DNA of 64,000 nucleotides from Chryseobacterium herbae. GTDB taxonomy: Bacteria; Bacteroidota; Bacteroidia; Flavobacteriales; Weeksellaceae. Made by a program: the position numbers and the translations under genes. The notes under the pieces are model-generated. The model was not told where the DNA came from, made no database searches, and saw only the letters and a program-made list of their open reading frames with translations. Each line of letters opens with the position of its first letter. The first letter of the stretch is position 1. The stretch covers positions 492,368 through 556,367 of the forward strand of contig NZ_JAOAMU010000002.1 of NCBI RefSeq assembly GCF_025154075.1, written 5' to 3'. Of the stretch, positions 16,911 to 26,100 are shown piece after piece.

Positions 16911-17609
16911 TTAAACCATTTTATTTTTCAAATCTTTATACTTGGAACGACCTACCGGAAGCACTTCACCTGTTTTAAGCAAGGCTCCATATCGCGTCCC
17001 GGGATTGATGATGATCTTTTCGATCTGTTGAAAATTCACAAGATAAGATTTATGAATACGTTCAAACCTGTCAGGAAGAAGTTGCTGTAAATGTTCAAGT
17101 GACTTATCGTGGAGCTCATTCTGCCCGTTGCTGAGATGCAGTTCAGTGTAAATTCCGGCTCCTTTGATGTAGATCACCTCAGAAATATTGATGAGGCGAA
17201 CCTGTCCTGCTCTTTTTACCGCGAGGTATTTAATGCCTTCATCCGGTTTTAAGGTAGGGCTGACGAATCTTGTCAAAGCCTTAAAAAGCCTTTCCTGATC
17301 AAATGGTTTGGGAACAAAATCCAGCACTCCATACGCAAAAGCGGTGATCGCTTTATCGATATTGGCGGAAACAATGATCGTATGAAAAGAAGCAGCCACC
17401 ATCTGTTCCAACAACTCGAAACCATTGTCGCCGTTGAGATTAAGATCGAGTAGAAGTAGGTCAGGAATTTGTGCTGAAACCTGGTCAAGTCCCTTTTGCA
17501 GGGAATCACAGATAATAATTTCATTGGGCTTGTCCGCAAAAAATTCGGAGGTCATACGCTGCAAACGTCGGGCAATTCTGGCCTCGTCCTCTATAATTAC
17601 TATATTCAT
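16911..17609 (-). CDS. LytTR-family response regulator
   Basis: 232 residues with a receiver domain (opening NIVIIEDEARIARRLQRMTS, phospho-acceptor Asp in LLLLDLNLNGDNG, conserved Lys in DFVPKPFDQERL) and a C-terminal LytTR DNA-binding domain (VRLINISEVIYIKGAGIYTE ... LPDRFERIHKSYLVNF). It is the partner of the sensor kinase encoded just upstream; the kinase stop and this ATG overlap by one base (TAATG arrangement). It probably controls genes nearby, such as the divergent TonB-type receptor, but no repeated LytTR site was identified. Confidence 0.9.
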   Translation of the reverse strand: MNIVIIEDEARIARRLQRMTSEFFADKPNEIIICDSLQKGLDQVSAQIPDLLLLDLNLNGDNGFELLEQMVAASFHTIIVSANIDKAITAFAYGVLDFVPKPFDQERLFKALTRFVSPTLKPDEGIKYLAVKRAGQVRLINISEVIYIKGAGIYTELHLSNGQNELHDKSLEHLQQLLPDRFERIHKSYLVNFQQIEKIIINPGTRYGALLKTGEVLPVGRSKYKDLKNKMV

Positions 17610-19273
17610 TACTTTAAAATTTGAATGATAGACCTCCAGCCATTTTCCGTGGAGCCTGAGTTGAATGTCCAGTTTTGGCCATAACTTTCAGTCAGTCTTG
17701 CTTTGATATACTTAAAACCGTTTCCGCCTGTGCGGTCTGTCATGATTTGTCTGTTCTTCGCGACAGTTTCAAAAGTATACTGATGCGCCTCTTTTGATAC
17801 AGAATAATGGAGTATAAATTGAATCATATTTCCGGACAATGGCTCACTGTGCGTAATACCATTCTCCAGCAAAGTATGAATAACCGCCGGCGGGATCAGT
17901 TGTGTTTCATCGATTCCCTTTTCCTCCCAGATATAATTCATTTCTTTCCGGAAACCCATCACCGATATATGTTGACGGCAAAGCTCCAGTTCTTTGGTGA
18001 CAGGGATCAGAGTCTGTTCAGAGATCTCATTCATAATGTCAAATTCTGTGGCCAGTGCCTGTATAAAACGGGCGCCATCCTTGGGAGATTCTTCCACCCA
18101 ATCCATCATTGAAGTCAGAGTATTCCTTAAAAAGTGAGGCTGAATATTCTTTTTAAGCAGTTCCAGTTGCAGCCTTGACGAAAGCAAAACCGCATTCTGG
18201 TGTTCCGCCTCAATAACACTGGTACGGATAGAATGAAGATAAAGCATCGACAGCACAATAATGGTAAAACTAATGAACAAACCGAAATCATAAACCACAA
18301 GCTTATTAACTAATGCACTTGCCAATAGAGCAGCTAAAGCAATAAAACCTCCTTTTTCCTTTTGAAGAATACCATTCAGAACTACAATGAAGGCAGCGAT
18401 CAGCATAGCCAGACTATAAAGTCGGGCAGTCAGGTCATAGTGACCGTAATTGAACCAATAAAGTCCCAGTAGTGTAAGCAATAGAGCGAGCATCAGCCAT
18501 TTTCCATGTCTGAAGTTAAACTGAATCATAAAATACCACGGAACGAGCAATGCATTGGCAAATGTCAGCCATCCGATGATCTCAAGACGTATGAAAAATT
18601 CAGAATAAGGAATCACCACATGAAATTTCAGATATTCCATGATCAGTAAAGTAAAAAAGAGAAGGCAAATGGTGGCAAAAATAAGGATGTCTTTCTGTCT
18701 CCGTTTGCTGTGCAGGTAAAGGAAAAAATAATAGACTGCCGCGATCAGAAAAGCTCCGGCCATCAGGTTCATATAAGCCATTGTAATCAGTGGCCTTGTG
18801 ATTAATGTTGTGTAATTATTGATGCTGAATCCAATGCTTCGCTGTACATCCGCATGCAGCGACTGAGAACTGCGCATAGCAATGGTGTGAAGACCCGGCG
18901 AAATCAGATGATCCGGAATCCTGTAATAGCTGCACTCGCTTCCCGGGATTTCCGGATTTCCGTTTTTAGGAAGCTGGCCGTTTTTGCCAATGAGTATACC
19001 ATCCCAGTATACTTCAAAAGCCCCGAAAGAATCAATCTGAAGTCCGAGAGGTATCAATTCGTTCTCTACCGGACGGAAATCGAGCTGTGTGCGTGACCAG
19101 AATATCTTGTCTGATGTGTTGCCTCTAGTTTCCGACCAGTCTTTATCATTATAGTTTTTAGAAGCCCACGCCATATTGTCTCCGGTTTTATAGACCGGTA
19201 TCGGGTCTTCATTGCGGATAACAGGCGTGGCCAACAGGCTGAGCAGCGTTAATAAAAACATTAAATTATGCAT
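17609..19273 (-). CDS. LytS/YpdA-type sensor histidine kinase with 7TMR-like sensor
   Basis: About 554 residues. A signal/anchor segment (HNLMFLLTLLSLLATP) is followed by an extracytoplasmic beta-sandwich domain of ~150 residues containing FEVYWDGILIGKNG, then about seven membrane segments, and a His_kinase domain. The phosphorylated-His motif is QPHFLRNTLTSMMDWV, the N-box LLENGITHS and the G-box GGNGFKYIKARL. This is the usual build of Bacteroidetes LytS-like kinases that pair with LytTR regulators. The start at 19273 is preferred over the ATG at 19324, which would add a charged, non-signal N-terminus. It is divergent from the TonB-receptor gene. Confidence 0.85.
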   Translation of the reverse strand: MHNLMFLLTLLSLLATPVIRNEDPIPVYKTGDNMAWASKNYNDKDWSETRGNTSDKIFWSRTQLDFRPVENELIPLGLQIDSFGAFEVYWDGILIGKNGQLPKNGNPEIPGSECSYYRIPDHLISPGLHTIAMRSSQSLHADVQRSIGFSINNYTTLITRPLITMAYMNLMAGAFLIAAVYYFFLYLHSKRRQKDILIFATICLLFFTLLIMEYLKFHVVIPYSEFFIRLEIIGWLTFANALLVPWYFMIQFNFRHGKWLMLALLLTLLGLYWFNYGHYDLTARLYSLAMLIAAFIVVLNGILQKEKGGFIALAALLASALVNKLVVYDFGLFISFTIIVLSMLYLHSIRTSVIEAEHQNAVLLSSRLQLELLKKNIQPHFLRNTLTSMMDWVEESPKDGARFIQALATEFDIMNEISEQTLIPVTKELELCRQHISVMGFRKEMNYIWEEKGIDETQLIPPAVIHTLLENGITHSEPLSGNMIQFILHYSVSKEAHQYTFETVAKNRQIMTDRTGGNGFKYIKARLTESYGQNWTFNSGSTENGWRSIIQILK

Positions 19274-19382
19274 TATGTAAATATACAAGCTAATTTGAAA
19301 AACCGGATGTCGTTTGAAAGCCATTAGAGTTGTTCAGATGTTTCTTCTGTGAATGGTTGTTTCCGCGATTTAAATTTACATC

Positions 19383-21758
19383 ATGAAACAAGCAACCATC
19401 ATATTTTTTACCCTTTTTTGTGTTCAGTATTCATGGGCACAGAAAGCACAGATCACCGGAATTATTCAGGAAAAACAGGCCATACCCATTTCTTATGTAA
19501 CGGTAACATTAAAGGAAATTGGAGACAAGGCTATTGCCGCCGGTATTTCGGATAGCAAAGGAATATTCAGACTGGAAAGCATTCCGGCCGGAAAGTATAC
19601 CATCAGTTACAGTCTTACGGGTTTTCAAACCATCATCAGACCTGTAGAAATCAAGTCTGATGAGGTGATGAATGTGGGAACAGTCATTTTAGAATCTGAT
19701 ACAAAACTTTTGCAGGAAGTCTCTGTAACAGGTCAGCGTTCATCAATAAGTTTAAAACTGGACAAAAAGGTTTTTGAAGTAGGTAAGGATGTCCTCTCGC
19801 AGTCAGGAGCCGTAACGGATCTTCTCAACGTTGTTCCCTCGGTTAGTGTAAGTCCCGGTGGAGAAATCAGTCTGCGCGGAAATAGTAATGTATTGGTATT
19901 AATTGATGGTCGCCGTACCGGACTGACTCAGGGTAATGCTTTGGAACAAGTACCCGCAGATCAGGTGGAGCGGGTGGAAGTAATCACGAATCCTTCTTCC
20001 AGGTTTGATGCGGCTGGTTCTGCAGGGATTATCAATATCATACTCAAAAAGAACAAAAAAGGAGGATTCAGTGGTCAGCTGCGTCTGGTTGGCGGTATTC
20101 CCAATGAAACCCGGATCAGTCCCAGCCTGAATTATAAATCGGACAGACTCAATCTGTTTGCTACTTATGGTATTCGGTTGTCGGATTACGTAGGTTTGTA
20201 TACGATGAAACAGTCCACCGGACTTTCAGGAGAGAGGGTTGATCTGAACCGGAGACAGGACGAGGATAGACACGATGATGCCAAATTACTCTATTTTGGG
20301 GCAGACTTTAAGATGAATGATCACAATACCATTACCGCAGCTTTCATGCGAAACTCAACTCATGATCATGATAAGACCCGACTGAATTATTTATATTCAA
20401 ATAAAAACGGCGCTATAGACAGCAGCCTCACCAGAAAGGGCGAATCATGGGAAAAACGAAGCTATAACCAGCTCGAATTGAATTATACCAAAAACTTTGC
20501 GAAGGCAGGCAAAAAACTGACGGTAGACATGCAGTATGATTTCTGGGACAGCGACAAAGACTGGAACTTATCAACCAGCAAAGTATTTCCAGCTGCCGTT
20601 GACTTACCGATGATCAGGACAAGTTCAATGGGGGCGAGTAAAGATTTTATGATTAAAACGGATATGATACAGCCACTCGACAGTACTTCCACCCTGGAAT
20701 TCGGTTTGAAATTAGAAGACCGAAGAGTGAACAGCGACTTTATCGCAGAGCAACAGAATTCTACAGGCTGGGAAATTATTGAACAGATTGATAATCATTT
20801 GTTGTATAAAGAATTGATTGGAAGCGCTTACGTACAGTTTTCCGGAAAAACCGGAGCTTTAAGTTACCAGGCCGGTTTGCGTGGCGAACTTACCCATATC
20901 GGGATCGAAGACCGTGCGGGCAGTTATAGCAATGAAAAAGATTATAACCGACTGTTTCCGACATTCAACGTAAGCTACCGTTTCAATGAACGGACAACTT
21001 TACAGGGAAGCTACAGCAAGCGGATCAACAGGCCAAGACTGGGTATGATTTACCCTTTTAATGAACTGACTGATCTGACCAGCCGTTATGTTGGAAATCC
21101 GGATCTTAATCCATCATACGCCAATGTATTTGAACTGGCTTTCCTTAAAAACTGGAAGACGCTTACGTTTAACCCATCTTTCTATTATCAGCGAAATACC
21201 GGAGTGATGGAGGATTATACGTTCCGGAATGCAGAGGGTTTGTTTATCACAATGCCGGTTAATATCAATAGAGAAACCCGTCACGGCTTTGAGTTGTCAG
21301 TGCTTTATAATCCTGTCAAATGGCTGCAGGTTAATACAGAGCTTAACCTCTTTCATTATGCCGAACAGGGAAGTTATAAAGATCAGAGCTTCGACTATTC
21401 CGGGAATACCTTAACTGCCCGTGTAAGTGCCCAGCTGAAACTGAAAAACAAACTTGCTTTTCAGACGCTTTATAATTTCAGAGGAGCCAATGCTACTGCC
21501 CAAACCCATGCAGATGCTCTTCACAGCATTGATTTTGGACTGAGCAAAACTTTTTTAAAAGATAAAGCAACCCTTATGTTCGATGTCAGTAACCTTTTTG
21601 GATTGCGAAAGTCAAACAGCAGAACCGTAGGAGCAGATTACGAAATTAGTCAGACCAATATTCCTAATGCCGCCCGCTATCGTTTGACGTTGGTTTATAG
21701 GTTTAATCAAAAAGACAATCAGACGGTACGACAAGCCAAAAGCGGGAACAGAGATTGA
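19383..21758 (+). CDS. TonB-dependent outer-membrane receptor (beta-barrel family protein)
   Basis: 791 residues. A signal peptide (to YSWAQ) is followed by a carboxypeptidase-regulatory-like domain (TGIIQEKQAIPISYVTVTLK ... GKYTISYSLTGFQ), a TonB plug domain (LLNVVPSVSVSPGGEISLRG ... QVERVEVITNPSSRFDAAGS) and a C-terminal beta-barrel that ends in the usual hydrophobic Tyr/Phe strand (YRLTLVYRFNQ). It belongs to the outer-membrane beta-barrel group related to SusC. No SusD-like or other substrate-binding gene is beside it, so the ligand is unknown. It is divergent from the two-component pair by 109 bases and may be controlled by it. Confidence 0.85.
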   Translation: MKQATIIFFTLFCVQYSWAQKAQITGIIQEKQAIPISYVTVTLKEIGDKAIAAGISDSKGIFRLESIPAGKYTISYSLTGFQTIIRPVEIKSDEVMNVGTVILESDTKLLQEVSVTGQRSSISLKLDKKVFEVGKDVLSQSGAVTDLLNVVPSVSVSPGGEISLRGNSNVLVLIDGRRTGLTQGNALEQVPADQVERVEVITNPSSRFDAAGSAGIINIILKKNKKGGFSGQLRLVGGIPNETRISPSLNYKSDRLNLFATYGIRLSDYVGLYTMKQSTGLSGERVDLNRRQDEDRHDDAKLLYFGADFKMNDHNTITAAFMRNSTHDHDKTRLNYLYSNKNGAIDSSLTRKGESWEKRSYNQLELNYTKNFAKAGKKLTVDMQYDFWDSDKDWNLSTSKVFPAAVDLPMIRTSSMGASKDFMIKTDMIQPLDSTSTLEFGLKLEDRRVNSDFIAEQQNSTGWEIIEQIDNHLLYKELIGSAYVQFSGKTGALSYQAGLRGELTHIGIEDRAGSYSNEKDYNRLFPTFNVSYRFNERTTLQGSYSKRINRPRLGMIYPFNELTDLTSRYVGNPDLNPSYANVFELAFLKNWKTLTFNPSFYYQRNTGVMEDYTFRNAEGLFITMPVNINRETRHGFELSVLYNPVKWLQVNTELNLFHYAEQGSYKDQSFDYSGNTLTARVSAQLKLKNKLAFQTLYNFRGANATAQTHADALHSIDFGLSKTFLKDKATLMFDVSNLFGLRKSNSRTVGADYEISQTNIPNAARYRLTLVYRFNQKDNQTVRQAKSGNRD

Positions 21759-21796
21759 TCCAAACAATTGATAATGATTTAAATACAATATAAACC

Positions 21797-21860
21797 TCTG
21801 CCTGATCAGCAAAATCTGCGAGCGTAAAATATTTCTCGCCAATTTTGCGGATCCGGCAGA
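21797..21860. repeat. Nested imperfect palindrome between TonB receptor and next gene
   Basis: The sequence folds into one long imperfect hairpin: TCTGCC/GGCAGA, GATC/GATC, GCAAAAT/ATTTTGC and GCGAG/CTCGC nested around a 12-base loop. The right arm is followed by TTCTTTTA. It may act as a terminator for the receptor gene or be an interspersed palindromic element; both fit. Confidence 0.5.
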
Positions 21861-21892
21861 TTCTTTTATCATGCCGATATATTTTTTTGTCA

Positions 21893-21900
21893 TAAATTTG
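21893..21900 (+). promoter_or_regulatory. -7 promoter box (TAAATTTG)
   Basis: TAAATTTG matches the consensus 37 bases before the next ATG. No clear TTG is found at the expected -33 distance. Confidence 0.4.
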
Positions 21901-21937
21901 GTTTTCCGTGTGATGTAACGAGAAAAAATACTGGCAG

Positions 21938-22546
21938 ATGGCAGATGAAATACAGATTTTAAAAAACTTTGCAGAAGGTAAAATTTCCGATAAAGATTTT
22001 GAACAGCAGCTTTATACCAATAAGGATTTGGAAAAACAGCTTTCAGATCCGGCAATAGATTGGCAGGGAACTTATTTACAAAACACCACTGCTTACTTTT
22101 TTCTGATTGAGCAGGATTATAAAAATGCTGAAGGAAAGCTCAATGCTCACGGAACGGTACAACTGTTTTTAAGCAAAATCGGAGTAGAGATAACAGCTTT
22201 CCCACAAAAGTCTGATGAGTATGAATTCATTTTAAGGAACAGCCCCAAATATATAGACGCTGATGCCGGATTTATCGAACAGCATATTCTGCCAAAAGAC
22301 AAAACACTTTCAACATCCGAACAGAAACAATACATAAAACAACGCTACACTGAACTTTTTAAATACCAGACCAAACCACCCCAATGGATACAGAATCCGG
22401 ACTGGCCCATTAAAAACAATCAGCCTTTGTTCTTTTTAGGACAGATTGAAATAAAGAAAGGGGATTTTTTCCATGATGAGGGAAGTATGTACTTCTTTAT
22501 TGATGCCGAAACTGAAATTATTGAAATTGTAAAGCAATTTTACTGA
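21938..22546 (+). CDS. Hypothetical cytoplasmic protein
   Basis: 202 residues without signal peptide or membrane segment. The N-terminal 50 residues are strongly charged and helical (EIQILKNFAEGKISDKDFEQ). The C-terminal part, WIQNPDWPIKNNQPLFFLGQ then IEIKKGDFFHDEGSMYFFID, recalls proteins of the DUF1963/SMI1-type immunity-protein class, which often have W-P-x-x-x-x-x-P-L-x-F-x-x-Q-I patterns. That resemblance is by eye and weak. No toxin gene is adjacent. A -7 box upstream suggests its own transcript. Confidence 0.55.
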   Translation: MADEIQILKNFAEGKISDKDFEQQLYTNKDLEKQLSDPAIDWQGTYLQNTTAYFFLIEQDYKNAEGKLNAHGTVQLFLSKIGVEITAFPQKSDEYEFILRNSPKYIDADAGFIEQHILPKDKTLSTSEQKQYIKQRYTELFKYQTKPPQWIQNPDWPIKNNQPLFFLGQIEIKKGDFFHDEGSMYFFIDAETEIIEIVKQFY

Positions 22547-22666
22547 TTATTGTCAAAAACCATTAAAAAGGAATACGATGGTGTTTTTTAATTAAAACTT
22601 GACTAAAAATATAGGATGATTGATCCAGTCGAATAATAAAGAGGGTTCTATAATCTTCTTATTCTC

Positions 22667-22699
22667 ATAACGTTGCTTCGCGGTAACGTTATTTTTTTT
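22667..22699 (+). terminator. Intrinsic terminator before the megasynthase operon
   Basis: An 8-base perfect stem (ATAACGTT / AACGTTAT) extended by wobble pairs to 11 is followed by eight T. The rest of the 22547-23159 gap is very AT-rich and contains the operon promoter. Confidence 0.7.
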
Positions 22700-22852
22700 G
22701 CGAAAATCTCATGAAATTTTGTCATTATTTTTTCAAAATTCTGAATTTTATGATTTTTTTTACCGGATCAGCAAACGTAGTTTTCCCAGAATTCATACGA
22801 CTTTGTAGACGTGTTATATTTTTGTAATATTGGAAAAATAATTCTCTTATTT

Positions 22853-22884
22853 TTGATATATTATAGTTTTTATTTCTATATTTG
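22853..22884 (+). promoter_or_regulatory. Candidate promoter of the lipid megasynthase operon
   Basis: TTG at 22853-22855 and TATATTTG at 22877-22884 are 21 bases apart, the same spacing as in front of the GH106 and glutaminase genes. The leader to the ATG at 23160 would be about 270 bases, long enough to hold a regulatory structure, though none was recognised in this AT-rich stretch. Confidence 0.45.
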
Positions 22885-23159
22885 TCTTACATTAATCAAT
22901 TATAAACAATTATAATTGAATCTGATAGACTGTACCGTCTTATTTTCTTAGAATAAAAATATAAATTGCATTTTTTAGTAGTATTTAAATTCATAATAAT
23001 TTATTGTTAAAAAATTATTATCAATTTTCATTTATGGTTAGAAATGTAATATAAATTTATTATTTTTATTCCCTCATAACTAGCAAACGCTCATTATGCC
23101 GAAAGGTCCAGCGTTTTGTTATGGAGTTTTCTAGTTATCATCTCAATACCATAAATGCA

Positions 23160-26100
23160 ATGAAAAACCTAACCATTATTGGATTAACGCCTTTTGAAAA
23201 GCCGGATGTCAGTCTTATGCCTAAATTGCACCAGGCGGGTGCATTTCCCATCTTAAGCTTAGGACACAATGCGGAAGCCGCTCAGGAAGCGCTGAATCAA
23301 CTTGATCAGACAGATGTACCTTCTTATGGTATCTATCTACCGAACGACAAATTTATATCCCTGCAGATCCCGAAAAAAGTAAGTTTCGCGATCCTTCCGT
23401 CCGGAGTTTCAATGAATATTGTACCGGACCTGCCTGTTATCTATCAGGTAACCAGTTTAGATGAAGCCAGACTGGCTGAACAGTCGGGTGCAGAAGGGAT
23501 TATTATAAAAGGAAATGAGGCAGGAGGCCTGGTAGGCTATGAATCAACTTTTGTACTGTTTCAGCGTGTCATCAAAGAAATTCAAACCTTACCTGTATGG
23601 GTGCAGGGTGGAATAGGAATGCACACAGCTGCTGCCGTAAAATCATTAGGAGCAACCGGAATTGTACTCGATAGCCAGCTGGCATTATTCCCGGAAAGTT
23701 CCGTTCCCAAGGAAATCAAAGACCTGTCCTCAAAACTAAATGGTACCGAAACTAAAATTATAGCCAATCATCGCGTATTGGTGAGACCCAACTCACCTGC
23801 GTTACCGGAAAATGTCACTGCCGAAGAGCTGAGACAATATTTCACTGATCTTGATCCAAGTAAGAGTTATATTCCTATGGGTCAGGATATTTCATTGGCG
23901 ATAGATCTGTATGAAGATTTCAAAACCCTGAAAAAAATGGTTTTTGGATTCAAAGAAGCCATGTACGGCCATTTGAAGCAGGCAAAAGCACTTGAAGTAA
24001 TCAGTGAAAATAATATAATGGCCCAGAAGCTGGGATTACGTTATCCTATCGCACAGGGACCAATGACCCGTGTCAGTGATGTTCCGTTGTTCGCCAATGC
24101 GGTAGCCGATGCAGGAGCTTTGCCATTTGTTGCTTTATCATTATTGAAAGGTGAGCAGGCGAAAGCTTTGGTGATGGAAACTAAAAAACTCGCTGGTGAA
24201 AAAACATGGGGTGTAGGTATTCTTGGATTTGCTCCTCAGGAATTAAGAGAAGAGCAGACCGCTTATATATTGGAAGCCAAACCTCCCGTAGTTCTTATCG
24301 CAGGAGGAAGACCGGCGCAAGCTAAGGTATTTGAAAAGGCGGGTATCACAACCTTTCTTCATGTTCCTTCTCCTGCATTACTGGATATTTTCCTGAAAGA
24401 AGGCGCTACCAATTTCATCTTTGAAGGCCGTGAGTGCGGCGGTCACGTAGGTCCGCTTTCGAGTATGGTTCTTTGGGAAAAACAGATTGAACGTATTTTA
24501 AAAGAAGAACATCCTGAAAACATCAGCGTATTTTTTGCAGGGGGAATTCACAATGCATTTTCAACAGCATTCGTTTCTATCATGGCGGCTCCGTTAGCAG
24601 CCAGAGGCGTAAAAGTTGGAGTATTGATCGGAACAGCCTATTTGTATACCGAAGAAGCGGTACGTACGGGAGCTATTCAGGAAGAATTTCAGGTGCAGGC
24701 GATGCAGGCAAAAGATACCGTCTTACTGGAAACAGCACCGGGACACGAGACACGCTGCTTAAATACAGCTTTTGCTAAACATTTCAGTACCGAAAAAATC
24801 AAACTTCTGGCAGCCGGAATGGATAAAAAAGAAGTGTGGGAACAACTTGAAAAACTAAATGTAGGCCGACTTAGGATTGCTGCAAAAGGAATCGATCGTC
24901 AGGGCGACAAATTGGTTAATGTTCCTAAAAACGAGCAGCTGGATCTTGGGATGTACATGATCGGTCAGATAGCAACGATGCAAAATCGCGTGATTTCCCT
25001 TGCATCTCTTCATCAGAATGTAAGTATTGATAATTATAAATATATTGAAGAGGCGGCTTTACCGGAACAGCCGGTATCCACAGAAAAACCTCTGGATGTA
25101 GCGATTGTCGGGATGGAATGTATTTTCCCGGGCGCTAAAAACCTTGAAGAATACTGGCGAAACATCATCTTAGGAAGAGACAGTGTCACAGAGGTTCCTG
25201 ATGAGCGCTGGAATAAAGAACTTTATTACCATCCGGATTCAGACGGGCCGGATGTATCTCACTCGAAATGGGGTGGATTTATTCCAAAAATTGATTTTGA
25301 TCCTCTAGCATTCGGAATTCCTCCGCAATCTCTTGCTGCTATTGAACCCACACAGCTGTTGACCTTATTGGTTGCCAAGCGTGCCATGGAAGATGCAGGC
25401 TATGGAGAAAAGCATATCAACAGAGAAAATATTTCTGTTATTATAGGCGCTGAAGGCGGTAATGATCTGGCCAACAGCTATAGTTTCAGAGGATACTATA
25501 AACAGGTTTTCGGAGAACTTCATGAAGAAGTGAAACAGGCGTTTCCACATACAACGGAAGACTCATTCCCGGGTATTTTGGCTAATGTGATCGCAGGTAG
25601 GATTACGAACCGTCTGGATCTTGGGGGAAGAAATTTCACCGTAGATGCGGCGTGTGCTTCTTCTTTAGCGGCTATTGATTTGGCCTGTCAGGAACTGATA
25701 TTAGGGAAATCTGATATGGTTCTTGCCGGCGGAGCGGATTTACACAACGGAATCAATGATTATCTAATGTTTTCCAGCACACATGCCCTTTCCAGAAAAG
25801 GAAGATGTGCGACATTTGACGGAGAAGCCGACGGTATTGCCCTTGGAGAAGGTGTTGCAATACTTGTCTTAAAAAGATATGAAGATGCCGTTCGTGATGG
25901 TGACCGTATTTATTCTGTGATCAAAGGAGTGGGAGGATCAAGTGACGGAAAAGCGTTAGGTCTTACAGCACCAAGAAAAATAGGACAGGTACGTGCTTTA
26001 GAACGTGCTTATTCCCAAGCAGGGATTAGTCCTGCATCAGTTGGTTTAGTGGAAGCTCACGGAACCGGAACTGTAGTAGGAGATAAAACCGAATTGAGCG

